Source: Oscillatoriaceae cyanobacterium Prado104 (lineage in GTDB: Bacteria; Cyanobacteriota; Cyanobacteriia; Cyanobacteriales; Microcoleaceae). From it: a stretch of 64,000 nucleotides of DNA. Positions 53,772 through 63,158 of the stretch are shown here, piece by piece. The position numbers and the translations under genes are program-made. The DNA lies in contig JALOON010000046.1 of assembly GCA_025454405.1 (NCBI GenBank), positions 62,001-126,000 of the forward strand, written 5' to 3'. The notes beneath the pieces were generated by a model. It saw nothing but the letters and a program-made list of their open reading frames with translations, ran no database searches and was not told where the DNA came from. Each line of letters begins with the position of its first letter. Within the stretch, counting starts at the first letter, position 1.

Positions 53772-54761
53772 TTAGAAATTCATTTCAGCAGCTTGAACTT
53801 TTTCGACCTGTTTCTTCTTCAGAACCAGCAAGATTTGAGCCAACATAGTCAAAGCCAAGAAAGCCATCAACCATTTAATGCGATCGGCACTTTGCAGCAC
53901 GATTTCCACATCTTTTTGACCGAAACCGCCCACATTCGGATTGTTAGTCAAAGCAGCGCCAGCAGCAACTGTTTCTCCTTCAGAAACAACCAATTCAGGA
54001 CCAGCAGGAATCGTATCGACAACTGCTGCGCCTTCTGCAGGTTGAATCGTCACAGCATAACCGCCTTCTTCTTGCGGGGCAATCTTAGAAATAGTGCCGG
54101 CAGCAGAAGCATTGTAAACAGTATTGTTGCTCTTTTCGCCAGTAGGATAAACCTGACCGCGACCGCGATTGCCGCCCACAAAAATTTGGTATTTGCCGAA
54201 GTGAACCGACTTGTCAGTTGCCGGATTCGGCGAAAGAACGGGGAATACCAATTCTTTGTACTGGTCTCCCGGCAGCGGTCCCACTAAAACAATATTTTCT
54301 TGGGTTTCGCTGTAAGGTTGGAAATAAAGACCTTCGACTTTTTCCTTCATTTCTTCAGGAATTCTGTCCTCAGGAGCAATCTTGAAACCTTCGGGCAACA
54401 TCACGACAGCACCGACATTCAAGCCGCCTTTGCTGCCGTCGCCGACAACTTGTTGAACGCTAGTATCGTAGGGAACCTTGACAACAGCTTCAAAAACAGT
54501 GTCCGGCAAAACAGATTGCGGAACTTCTACTTCAGTAGGTTTTGCACCTAAGTGACAGTTAGCGCAAACAATCCGGCCGGTGGCTTCGCGGGGAGTAGCC
54601 GGTGCAGTTTGCTGAGCCCAGAAAGGATAAGCAAAAGCAGCTTGCGGCAGTACGATATCGCTAGAAAGGAAAAAAGTTGCTGCTGCGATCGCAACTAAAG
54701 TAGTTTTCGCGATCGCTCTAGCACTGCGGCGAAATATCGCAGATAAGTTAGTTTGTGGCAT
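53772..54761 (-). CDS. petA: cytochrome f of the cytochrome b6f complex
   Basis: The 329-residue precursor has a signal peptide ending AFA before Y45, the N-terminal tyrosine that ligates the heme, and the c-type heme site C66-A-N-C69-H70. A C-terminal membrane helix (about 295-315, [18 protein letters not shown]) anchors it. It carries electrons from the Rieske protein to plastocyanin or cytochrome c6 in the thylakoid lumen. Downstream of petC in the usual petCA order with 145 bp between. ATG 54761 is chosen over TTG 54779. Confidence 0.97.
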   Translation of the reverse strand: MPQTNLSAIFRRSARAIAKTTLVAIAAATFFLSSDIVLPQAAFAYPFWAQQTAPATPREATGRIVCANCHLGAKPTEVEVPQSVLPDTVFEAVVKVPYDTSVQQVVGDGSKGGLNVGAVVMLPEGFKIAPEDRIPEEMKEKVEGLYFQPYSETQENIVLVGPLPGDQYKELVFPVLSPNPATDKSVHFGKYQIFVGGNRGRGQVYPTGEKSNNTVYNASAAGTISKIAPQEEGGYAVTIQPAEGAAVVDTIPAGPELVVSEGETVAAGAALTNNPNVGGFGQKDVEIVLQSADRIKWLMAFLALTMLAQILLVLKKKQVEKVQAAEMNF

Positions 54762-54906
54762 CAGAGTATTCAATCTCAAAGGTCAGACAATTTTGTATTT
54801 TGAATTCGGGATGAGAGGATTTTTTGAGTGCTTTAGGGAGGCTATCGTTTCTGATTTTCACCATTGGCCCCCAATCTAAAATCTAAAATCTAAAATCCAA
54901 AATTCT

Positions 54907-55449
54907 TTAAGACCACCAAGGTGCTTCGTTGGTGCGGAAATCAGTTTCTGTCCAAGGCGTAAAACTCAGCTTGTCATCGGCAACAGTTGCGTGGGCCAGT
55001 GCCAGAGACAAAGGTGCCGGACCCCGAACCACTTTGCCCTCATTGTTGTATTGAGAACCGTGGCACGGACAGATGAACTTGTTTTCGCTAGCATTCCAAG
55101 GCACGACGCAGCCCAAGTGAGTGCAAACTGCATTGATGCCGTAGTTAGCAATAGTTTGGTCTTTTTCCACCACAACATAAGTGGGGTCGCCTTTGAGACC
55201 TTGAGCTAAGGTACGATCGCCCGCAGGGTGCGTTTCCAAGTATTTGCTGACTACAATGTCATTACCCAGAGCATCCTTAGCAGTTACCCCGCCACCAGAT
55301 CCACCGCTTGACGGAGGAACAAAATACTTGACAACAGGATACAGTGCGCCCAGTGCCACGCCTGTGACAGTACCGAACGTCAGCAAATTCATAAATTGGC
55401 GGCGTCCCATATCGGGGACATCTTGATTTCCAGCAGAAGATTGAGCCAT
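54907..55449 (-). CDS. petC: cytochrome b6f Rieske iron-sulfur subunit
   Basis: The 180-residue protein has an N-terminal membrane helix (about 20-43) after the twin-arginine-like MGRRQFMN, a Gly-rich hinge SSGGSGGG and the Rieske cluster motifs C109-T-H111-L-G-C114 and C127-P-C129-H130-G. All ligands and the disulfide are present. It transfers electrons from plastoquinol to cytochrome f. petA follows on the same strand. AAAATCT heptamers lie between the two genes. Start ATG 55449. Confidence 0.97.
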   Translation of the reverse strand: MAQSSAGNQDVPDMGRRQFMNLLTFGTVTGVALGALYPVVKYFVPPSSGGSGGGVTAKDALGNDIVVSKYLETHPAGDRTLAQGLKGDPTYVVVEKDQTIANYGINAVCTHLGCVVPWNASENKFICPCHGSQYNNEGKVVRGPAPLSLALAHATVADDKLSFTPWTETDFRTNEAPWWS

Positions 55450-55664
55450 GACCTGCCTTTACGCTGTTAAGTTACGTGTGTTTGTTAGCTGTAGCTGTGA
55501 ATCTGTTGCGTGCAGACAAAGGGAACAATCGCACTTTCTCGGCACTGCGAAGACTTAGGCTGCTAAAATTCCTTTGAATAATGCACCTTCCAGCCTTTAT
55601 TAGAGTATTATTACATTTTTTGAACTTTCTCTTTATTGTTTAGCAAATTAAGTTAGGAACAAGT

Positions 55665-55982
55665 ATGACGGGCAAGGATTTACACCAGCTCTTGCTGGAA
55701 AAATGGGGCAAATCTTACGATATCAGATTGCGGCGGACGCGGGGCAAGATTTTCGTGCAAATTATGTGGAAATATCTGGAGCAAGCATCTTTTCCGATGA
55801 CGGAGGCGGATTATTTCGACCATTTGGACGCGGTAGCCAATTACCTCAACGGCTGGGGCAGCACCCAACAAGTGAGGGAGTTCATCTCGTCTACCCGCGA
55901 ACGCCCGCGTTTGGGAAAAGCCGTCAGCCTTCCCCTAGATTTGGGCGAAAGGGCTTCGGAGTGGCTGGTAGACGAGTTTTGA
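55665..55982 (+). CDS. DUF3067 family protein
   Basis: The 105-residue protein reads LHQLLLEKWGKSYDIRLRRT, then KIFVQIMWKYLEQASFPMTE and YLNGWGSTQQVREFISSTRE, the DUF3067 pattern conserved in cyanobacteria and chloroplasts. Function unknown to me; being divergent from petC suggests possible photosynthetic relevance. Soluble. Start ATG 55665 with GGAAC upstream. Confidence 0.85.
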   Translation: MTGKDLHQLLLEKWGKSYDIRLRRTRGKIFVQIMWKYLEQASFPMTEADYFDHLDAVANYLNGWGSTQQVREFISSTRERPRLGKAVSLPLDLGERASEWLVDEF

Positions 55983-56530
55983 ATCTGTTTAGTGCGAGCA
56001 TCCCCGCTCGCGAAGGTTATTAGAAGTGCGAGCGTCCCGCGATCGGAAGTTATTAAAAGTGCGAGCGTCCCCGCTCGCGAAGGTTATTAAAAGTGCGAGC
56101 GTCCCGCGATCGAAAGTTATTAGAAGTGCGAGCGTCCCGCGATCGAAGGTTGTTAGAAATGCGAGCGTCCCCGCGATCGAAGGTTATTAGAAGTGCGAGC
56201 CTCACCAGCTCGCGAAATCCGATACCCGCCTGAAATCTCGTAAACCCGCCCCCGCCCGATCGAGATATTACAGTATATATATAGATAGATCGCGCCTCAA
56301 GTTCGATCGAACCGCACCATTGCCTCAAACAGCATCGGCTACCACAAACAGACACATATAGCAACCGTCTTGAGGGTCATGACTCGATCGATCGCAGAAA
56401 ATATTGCTGTGACTGCATTTTCCTTCATCCTTTATCCTTCATCCTTCATCCTTCTTCCTTCCCCTATAAAATCAGCAGCAATTTCACCTACAATTAGCGC
56501 ATATCCCGTGAAAGTTAGGAGAATAGTGCA
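55983..56530. repeat. seven-copy tandem array of GTGCGAGCGTCCC units, then gene-free DNA
   Basis: At 55991-56216 a unit of about 31-37 bp, GTGCGAGCGTCCCGCGATCG followed by AAGGTTATTAGAA, is repeated about seven times with small changes; some units read CCCCGCTCGCG instead of CCCGCGATCG. The rest holds CTTCATC-type heptamers near 56420-56460. No gene is called. Confidence 0.85.
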
Positions 56531-56835
56531 ATGGGTGTTGCAGTTGGAATGGTTGAAGTCTTAGGACTTCCCTCTGCCGTAGAAGTTGCAGACTCAATGG
56601 TGAAAGCAGCACGAGTTACTTTAGTTCGCAAAAAATAACCCGCGCCTACTGGACAGTTATAGTTCGAGGAGATATTTCTGAAGTGCAAGCAGCCGTTGCT
56701 GCTGGAGTTGAATCAGTTAAAAAGGTCGATGGCGGAAAATTGCTATCGTATCACATTATTGCTCGCCCGCACGAGAATCTCGATTACGTGTTGCCGATCG
56801 GTTATACTCCTGAAGTCGAACAGTTCCGAATGTAG
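56531..56835 (+). pseudogene. ccmK: carboxysome shell protein (CcmK-type BMC domain), frameshifted
   Basis: From ATG 56531 (AGGAGA 11 bp upstream) the frame reads [20 protein letters not shown] and [13 protein letters not shown], then stops at TAA after a run of six A. In the next frame it continues [40 protein letters not shown] and ends EQFRM at 56835. Adding one A to the run restores one BMC domain of about 101 residues. CcmK hexamers tile the carboxysome shell. It stands alone, away from a ccm operon, as satellite ccmK genes often do. Causes: mutation, sequencing error, or slippage on A6. Confidence 0.85.
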
Positions 56836-57034
56836 TCAAAGTTTTGTCGCAACTTTGGCAAGAAATTTGAACATTTAATAATATAGAGACGCGGGCGATC
56901 GTGTCTCTATATTTTTGGCAGCGAGTCGATCGATTTTTATGCTTTGTTAAGCTGCGGAATATTTTGTCAAAGTAGGAGGCAGAATAACTTTAAATTCCTA
57001 ACTGCAGATTAACGCAGACCCGCAGATCGTACAA
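56836..57034. other. short intergenic, nothing recognised
   Basis: No gene or clear repeat is seen between the ccmK remnant and the RTX remnant. HIP1-like GGCGATCG occurs at 56893. Confidence 0.4.
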
Positions 57035-58166
57035 TCAACCAGTAATCAAATCACGGGCAGGAATGATAGAAGAACTCGATACTCCCTTCAGAATTCCTAT
57101 TATTGGTGGGTTAGAGAATCCACCCTCACGAATCTCGGTATCTAAACCATTATTAATCGACACAAAAGTGATGTTTGAAAACGGAGCGCGAGAACGTACC
57201 AAAAGTTTATCTTCACCTGGTTTGAAGTCAGCAATCGTATCTATCCCCAAATTATTCCAAAGCCTAAACTTGTCAGCCCCTCTGCCACCAACCAGATAGT
57301 CATTGCCACCAAAGCCAAAAAAGAAGTCGTCGCCCGCCCCGCCAATCAAAGTTTCGCTGCCCTCTCCGCCAAGGAGAGTATCGTTAAACCTAGAACCTAT
57401 GGCTACTTCGATGCCGGAGAGCGAATCTACACCTCCGAATCCATCGGAAGCCCGACCCAAGCCAGAACCGTCCCCGACAGCCCCCAACTGGAGATATACA
57501 CTCGTTCCTCCATCGCTGTAAGATACTGTGTCGGTGCCATCTCCGCCATTGAGCAAATCATTGCCAGCACGACCCGACAAAGAATCATTACCGCCTTTGC
57601 CCAAGAGCGTTTCATTGCCACTTCCACCAACTAACGTGTCGTTAAAGTTAGAACCTATAATGACTTCAATGCCGGAGAGAGAGTCTACACCGCCCAATCC
57701 ATCGGTAGTAAGACCTAACCCCAAACGCCATTGAGCGAGTCATTGCCAGCACCACCCCACAAAGAATCATTACCGCCCTTGCCCAAGAGCGTTTCATTGC
57801 CACTCCCGCCAACTAACGTGTCGTTAAAGTTAGAACCTATAATGACTTCAATGCCGGAGAGAGAGTCTACACCGCCCAATCCATCGGTAGTAAGACCTAA
57901 CCCCAAACGATGCCATCCCCGCCATTGAGCGAGTCATTACCACTCTCGCCATCGAGCAAGTCATTCCCACTCTCGCCATTGAGCAAGTCATTGCCATCCC
58001 GGCCCCAGAGCGAGTCATTGCCATCCCCGCCCCAGAGCGAGTCATTGCCAACTCCGGTAGAGATGATGTCATTGCCACCCAAACCATAGATTTCCTTACT
58101 ATTAGTGTAAGGGTCAAGGCTGTATAAGAAGTCAGAGTCTGAAGTGCCAGTTGTTATTGTTGCCAT
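57035..58166 (-). pseudogene. RTX/hemolysin-type calcium-binding protein, broken into three frames
   Basis: From ATG 58166 the first frame encodes [20 protein letters not shown] and then GGxGNDxLxG nonapeptides, stopping at about 57897. A second frame (57906-57715) and a third (57724-57035) continue the same repeats. The third ends with RGADKFRLWNNLGIDTIADF, the usual RTX C-terminal segment, and RDLITG. A direct duplication of 182 bp (57601-57724 recurs from 57783) is not a multiple of three and breaks the frame. Intact proteins would be secreted by a type I system through C-terminal signals and bind Ca2+ outside the cell. Confidence 0.8.
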
Positions 58167-59051
58167 ATATTTAATTCCCGATTGAGATTAAGAAACTGAA
58201 ACCGTCAAAAAGGTAAAAATCTCAAGTGTGGATTTTTCAAATGAACTTACTAAAAAATCCACCCAAAAAACCAACAAGTCTCCTATCTTAGGCAGCCAGG
58301 AAACTCAAAAGATATAGCTAGACTTCAGCGATCCAGGTTGACTCTCTTGCTGATTTTTTACGTTCTTATTCAGTAATTTCACTGTGTTGGTATGTTATCT
58401 CTAAATCGAATACTAAGGATCGGCTCGTGTCAAATCTTCATGAAAACCTTAAAAACAAAATTATTAAAATAACTTATGATTGCCAGCCCGATCGCCTAAA
58501 GAATAGTGTAAATTAAGGCTCAAAACTTTGACCCCAGACACCTAACACTAAACTTTGCCAATGTGAATTTTATATTGTAAAATGCAACTATGCAAACCGT
58601 TATTTTCAGATAACTTCTCGATCGCCCTATTTTATAAGATTAACTAATGATTTTTTTGCCAGCGAAGCTCGAACTTAACTTCATAAAATTTTAAATATTA
58701 AGTATTGTTAAGCTACTCATTTTTTATTAAGAGATAGCGAGTTTTCAGAGCTACAAACGATCGACCGTGCCGCGATCGCCCGCCAGAGTATTGCACGCGC
58801 AACCGACAAATGTTATTATCAAAAGTCTGCCTGTAACTGAAACCTCAAACAAAATCTTAAAATAGTGTTCCTAAAACAAACCATAAAAAATTTAATTAGC
58901 AAAAAAATTACCGCCTCTCACCCACATCTAGGGCTAACCCGCAGATCCCGCTCCTATCAGTAGCGTTTCACTGCTCGCATCCGCCCGAGTGGGAAAAATC
59001 ACTACCTATTCTTAACTCGTAATTTTGAGCTGAAACGATTAGCATATAAGA
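58167..59051. other. 885-bp gene-free AT-rich region
   Basis: No open frame with protein character and no strong repeat was found. It separates the RTX remnant from ldpA and should contain the ldpA promoter, but no motif could be named. It could hide an RNA gene that I cannot recognise by eye. Confidence 0.4.
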
Positions 59052-60203
59052 GTGAGCAAACACTATCATCCCCAAAACTCATTAGAACAGGGTCATTGGT
59101 TCAAGCTGATCTGCGGGGCCAGCTTTCAAGACTTGCCCGCAATTCGGAATTTGACCCTGGCTTACACCCTAGCAGGCGCTGACTGTATCGATGTGGCCGC
59201 AGACCCGGCCGCGATCGCAGCAGCGAAAGAAGCTCTAGAGGTGGCCGGCAAATTGCAAGAGCAAGGTCAATACCGCAGGTTTGGCGGTAAAGGTTTGCCC
59301 TGGCTGATGGTGAGTTTGAATGATGGAGAAGACCCGCATTTTCGCAAGGCCGAATTTAACCCAGCAAATTGTCCGGCGGACTGCTGGCGACCCTGCGAAA
59401 AAATTTGTCCGGCAGAAGCAATTGTTTTTCAGGGTACTGGCGGGGATTTTTCCGGGGTGATAGACCAGAGGTGCTACGGCTGCGGTCGGTGTCTGCCGGT
59501 TTGTCCGAGCCAACTAATTTACACTCGTTCTTACGTGTCTGCTCCCGCCGCGATCGCACCTTTAATCTTGCAATCCGGTGTCGATGCGGTAGAAATTCAC
59601 ACGCAAGTAGGCAGAGAGGCAGATTTTGCGCGGCTTTGGTCGAGCATCGCTCCCTGGGTCGATCGGCTCAAGATAATTGCGATTAGTTGCCCTGACGGAG
59701 ACGGTTTGATTGACTATCTGCGAACACTCTATCAGATAATTTCTCCCCTGAAGATTCCCCTAATTTGGCAAACCGACGGTAGGCCGATGAGCGGAGATAT
59801 CGGAACGGGAGCTACTAGAGCGGCCATCAAACTCGGTCAAAAAGTTTTGGCTGCTCGGTTGCCGGGATACGTGCAGCTTGCAGGCGGCACGAACGATCGC
59901 ACTGCAAGCAAGCTCAAGATTTCCGGAATGCTGAAGGAGAAGCAGAACAATGTATCCGTTTCCCAGGTTTCGCACATCGCAGGCGTAGCTTACGGCAGTT
60001 ACGCCCGCGTTCTGCTGTCGCCAATTTTGGAACAATTAGAAACAATGCAAACTAACAGAGTTCGGACTGTTCCTGCGGCTGTCTTGCCAGCATCAGCCCG
60101 GGCTCAAACACATCGCCTGACTCAACTCGAAGCCGTACCAGAACTGCTCTGGCAGGCCGTGAGTTTGGCTGGTTCTCTAGTTTCCCAGCTCAAAGAAAAT
60201 TAG
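59052..60203 (+). CDS. ldpA: LdpA, iron-sulfur protein of the circadian input pathway
   Basis: The 383-residue protein has HWFKLICGASFQDLPAIRNL at the start and two cysteine clusters, CWRPCEKICP (about 111-120) and CYGCGRCLPVCP (about 140-151), fitting the 4Fe-4S ferredoxin-like sites of LdpA. LdpA senses redox state and light and adjusts the period of the Kai clock through CikA and KaiA in Synechococcus. The remaining TIM-like domain is conserved among cyanobacteria. Start GTG 59052. Followed after 240 bp by the R3H/AAA gene. Confidence 0.9.
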   Translation: MSKHYHPQNSLEQGHWFKLICGASFQDLPAIRNLTLAYTLAGADCIDVAADPAAIAAAKEALEVAGKLQEQGQYRRFGGKGLPWLMVSLNDGEDPHFRKAEFNPANCPADCWRPCEKICPAEAIVFQGTGGDFSGVIDQRCYGCGRCLPVCPSQLIYTRSYVSAPAAIAPLILQSGVDAVEIHTQVGREADFARLWSSIAPWVDRLKIIAISCPDGDGLIDYLRTLYQIISPLKIPLIWQTDGRPMSGDIGTGATRAAIKLGQKVLAARLPGYVQLAGGTNDRTASKLKISGMLKEKQNNVSVSQVSHIAGVAYGSYARVLLSPILEQLETMQTNRVRTVPAAVLPASARAQTHRLTQLEAVPELLWQAVSLAGSLVSQLKEN

Positions 60204-60446
60204 TCATTAGTAATTAGGTAATAGGTAATGGGTAATGGGTAATAGGTAATGGGTAATAGGTAATGGGTAATGGGTAATGGGTCACAGGCAATAGGTAGTT
60301 AGTAATTGGTAATTAATCCGTCCTTTTCCTTCTTCCCTCTTTCTTCTTCCTTCTTCCTTCTTCCTTCTTCCTTCTTCCCTCTTCCTTCTTCCTTCTTCCT
60401 TCTTCCTTCTGACTAAAAGTTGAAAACGTCACCGATTTCGAGGCGA
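60204..60446. repeat. GGTAATG/GGTAATA and TTCCTTC heptamer arrays
   Basis: About ten GGTAATR heptamers (60208-60295) are followed by about 12 CTTCCTT/CTTCTTC heptamers (60330-60410). Two different STRR families in one gap. Confidence 0.9.
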
Positions 60447-62210
60447 ATGCAGATTACAGACGACCTCAACAGATTGTTAGACATCGTGCCAGATGACATC
60501 CGGCGGCCCATAGAGCAGCACCCGCAGCGCGACAGTCTCATCGAGATTGTCATGGATTTGGGACGCCATCCAGAAGCTCGTTTTCCATCATCGGCAGAGC
60601 CACTTTCTCAAATGCCCGTTTCCAAGGCAGACCTCAACTATTGTATTGAGCGGGTCGGCCATTTCGGCGGTGACAACCGAGCAGGTATCGAGCAAACATT
60701 ACACCGAATTAGTGCTCTGCGCAACCGCAGCGGCGAAATTATCGGTCTGACTTTGAGGGTAGGCCGCGCCGTGTTCGGGACGATCGGCATTATCCGCGAT
60801 TTAGTCGAAACCGGACGCAGCATCCTGATGCTAGGTCGCCCCGGCGTCGGCAAAACTACCGCCCTGCGCGAAATTGCCCGCGTGCTCGCCGATGACTTGA
60901 AAAAACGAGTGGTAATTATCGATACCTCCAACGAAATCGCCGGCGATGGAGATATCCCCCACCCCGCGATCGGACGAGCCCGCAGAATGCAGGTAGCCCG
61001 CCCCGAACTCCAGCACCAAGTCATGATCGAAGCAGTGGAAAACCATATGCCGGAAGTGATCGTGATTGACGAAATTGGCACCGAACTCGAAGCTTTGGCG
61101 GCCCGGACAATTGCCGAACGCGGAGTGCAGTTGGTGGGTACGGCCCACGGCAACCGACTCGAAAACTTGATGAAAAACCCGACTCTGGCAGATTTGATCG
61201 GGGGCATCCAAGCGGTGACGTTGGGAGACGACGAGGCCCGACGGCGCGGTTCTCAAAAGACGGTTTTGGAACGCAAAGCCCCGCCGACTTTTGAAATTGC
61301 GGTGGAAATGCTGGAACGCCAGCGCTGGGTAATCCATGAAGATGTGGCAGATGCGATCGACACTTTGCTGCGGGGACGCCAGCCCGGCGAGCAAATCAGA
61401 AGCGTCAGCGATACCGGAGAAGTGATAATTGCTCGCGAATCGCCTGCCCCGCCGGCCCGCTTTCCGGGGATGGCTAAATCGGGGGGCGCATCGGTGTCGC
61501 CAATCCGGCCCGTCACGCCACTTTCCGGCTGGCGGAGTGCTGGCAAAATGGTGCCGATGCCGCCTCAAACTGCGGAACTCGCAGCCAACGGATCTGCTGT
61601 TTCGGAAACTCGGTATTTCGAGGAGTTGCTGGAAGAGTCGCTGTCCGTGACTCCCGTGGCTGCGCCCGGCCGTTTTTCCCAACATGTCGGCCCTAACGGC
61701 GAAGATTTGCCGCTGCATGTTTATCCTTACGGCATCGCCCGCCACCAACTCGAACAGGTGATTTCGACGCTGAATTTGCCGGTGGTGCTGACTAAGGATA
61801 TTGACAGTGCTGATGTGGTTTTGGCGTTGCGATCGAACGTGCGCAATCAGTCGAAATTGCGACACTTGGCTAAAACTCGCCAAGTTCCCCTGCACACGAT
61901 TAAGGCTAGCACTCTGCCTCACGTTGCTAGGGCTTTGCGGCGGCTGTTGGATATGGAAGACCCCAGCACGCCGGAAATAGCCGACCTCACTTTGTTTGCC
62001 CGCAGCGGTTCTTCTGACGAGATCGAAGCTTTGGAAGAAGCCCGCTTGGCTGTCGAGCAAATTGTGATTCCTAAGGGACAGCCGGTGGAACTTTTGCCCC
62101 GTTCTCCCCATGTCCGCAAAATGCAGCACGAACTGGTGGAACACTATCATTTGAAGTCCCACAGTTTTGGGGAAGAACCCAACCGCCGCTTGCGGATCTA
62201 TCCGGCGTAA
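60447..62210 (+). CDS. R3H-domain AAA ATPase (Ycf45/SpoIIIAA-like)
   Basis: The 587-residue protein has an AAA/SpoIIIAA-type ATPase core (about 50-300) with Walker [14 protein letters not shown] and Walker [14 protein letters not shown], a variable linker (about 310-410), and a C-terminal R3H domain ending HHLKS-type residues in [17 protein letters not shown]. The ycf45 family occurs in cyanobacteria and plastids; the R3H domain binds single-stranded nucleic acids. The precise role is unknown. ATG 60447 ([11 protein letters not shown]) is preferred; the frame extends to TTG 60420 within repeat-derived DNA. Confidence 0.88.
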   Translation: MQITDDLNRLLDIVPDDIRRPIEQHPQRDSLIEIVMDLGRHPEARFPSSAEPLSQMPVSKADLNYCIERVGHFGGDNRAGIEQTLHRISALRNRSGEIIGLTLRVGRAVFGTIGIIRDLVETGRSILMLGRPGVGKTTALREIARVLADDLKKRVVIIDTSNEIAGDGDIPHPAIGRARRMQVARPELQHQVMIEAVENHMPEVIVIDEIGTELEALAARTIAERGVQLVGTAHGNRLENLMKNPTLADLIGGIQAVTLGDDEARRRGSQKTVLERKAPPTFEIAVEMLERQRWVIHEDVADAIDTLLRGRQPGEQIRSVSDTGEVIIARESPAPPARFPGMAKSGGASVSPIRPVTPLSGWRSAGKMVPMPPQTAELAANGSAVSETRYFEELLEESLSVTPVAAPGRFSQHVGPNGEDLPLHVYPYGIARHQLEQVISTLNLPVVLTKDIDSADVVLALRSNVRNQSKLRHLAKTRQVPLHTIKASTLPHVARALRRLLDMEDPSTPEIADLTLFARSGSSDEIEALEEARLAVEQIVIPKGQPVELLPRSPHVRKMQHELVEHYHLKSHSFGEEPNRRLRIYPA

Positions 62211-62221
62211 AGGCAAGTTGA

Positions 62222-62333
62222 GGTTCGTAGTGTGAACTTTAGTTCGCTCTATATTGCGGACTGAAGTCCGCACTACGAACCTTATATTACTTATTGTCCG
62301 ATCGATCTGCGGACTAAAGTCCACACTACGAAT
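62222..62333. repeat. two GTAGTGYGRACT ... AGTCCGCACTACGAA inverted-repeat elements
   Basis: TTCGTAGTGTGAACTTTAGT (62222) faces TGAAGTCCGCACTACGAACC (62263), and a further half copy GCGGACTAAAGTCCACACTA lies at 62311. Same family as 13413-13466. They directly precede the TnpB remnant. Confidence 0.8.
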
Positions 62334-62335
62334 CC

Positions 62336-62640
62336 GCGTCTGGCTTGAATATTTTGGAAAGGTATTTGAGCGCGTAACTGTTGCGGTGAATCCGCAGTAT
62401 ACCAGCCTTGAATGTTCTAGTTGTGGCGAAATTGTCAAAAAATCCCTATCTACCAGAACCCACGCTTGTAAATGCGGTTGTCTGTTAGATAGGGATGAAA
62501 ATGCAGCTAGAGTCATCCTCAGTCGAGGATTGGGTACGGTAGGGCATACCGGAACTTTTGCATTAAATGCAAGCAACGCTTTGGGAGAATCGACCTCTAC
62601 TTTGGTTGGAGAAATCCTGCCATTGCAAGTCGGCTCGTAG
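62336..62640 (+). pseudogene. TnpB (IS200/IS605-type OrfB) C-terminal remnant
   Basis: The frame starts without a start codon at about 62336 and encodes VWLEYFGKVFERVTVAVNPQ, the zinc ribbon CSSCGE ... CKCG, and the last catalytic motif DRDENAARVIL. It then runs to a stop at 62638-62640. The RuvC-like N-terminal two thirds are absent, so no guide-RNA nuclease or transposition function is expected. No tnpA or element ends are seen. Confidence 0.82.
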
Positions 62641-62698
62641 AACAAAGAATCCCCGCGCATTCACGCGCCCGGAGTGTCAATACTTGGAACGCGACAAT

Positions 62699-62968
62699 TC
62701 ACTCTCTCAGCCGTTGCACATCTGCAGCTGCTAATCCTGTTTTCCGGGCCATAGTTTCTACATCCAACACATCCAAGAGCGATCGAGCACTTTCCAAAGC
62801 TTTGCGTTTTTCTCCTTCTTGCAGCCCTTCTTGTCGCGCTTTCAAAATTGCATTTCGGTTGTCATGCAAAAACATCTGGCGTTTCTCTAAAATTTCCAAT
62901 TCCTTGCGACTGAGTTTGCTTTGCTGCGCCACTACAAAAGCCTGATGGATCGCAGGCACTTCTGCCAT
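62699..62968 (-). pseudogene. C-terminal fragment of an Rpn/PDDEXK-family transposase-like nuclease
   Basis: The 89-residue frame reads MAEVPAIHQAFVVAQQSKLS, RKELEILEKRQMFLHDNRNA, a Lys/Glu helix and ARKTGLAAADVQRLRE. This is the usual end of the Rpn (YhgA-like) proteins common in cyanobacteria, which are about 250-330 residues. The nuclease domain is missing upstream of 62968. It could be expressed as a small protein, as internal starts are known in Rpn genes, but truncation is the simpler reading. Confidence 0.65.
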
Positions 62969-63158
62969 CCTTGCGATCGCGCTATCTGGGGGTAACTCCT
63001 GTTAAGGCGAGAATGCAGTTTTTTCGCAGACAACCCCGATTCTAGGAGATTTTTTGTTGTAAATCGGCTGATTTTTGATATCATATTAGTTACTACCGCT
63101 CGATCGGCAGGTTCTCAAAAGAAGCAAACCGATTCAATAAGACCTAATTAAATAGGAT
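62969..63158. other. intergenic, nothing recognised
   Basis: AT-rich spacer between divergent Rpn remnant and cheR. It should hold the cheR promoter; no motif identified. Confidence 0.4.

Noticed and set aside
62254-62640. Complete small TnpB-like gene from 62254
   Set aside because: The first 27 codons are repeat sequence (GCGGACTAAAGTCC), so the frame only appears to have a start; it is a remnant.
60831-62660. 609-codon minus-strand frame opposite the R3H/AAA gene
   Set aside because: Length comes from low stop density in antisense; the plus strand has Walker and R3H motifs. His/Arg/Gln-rich composition is not protein-like.
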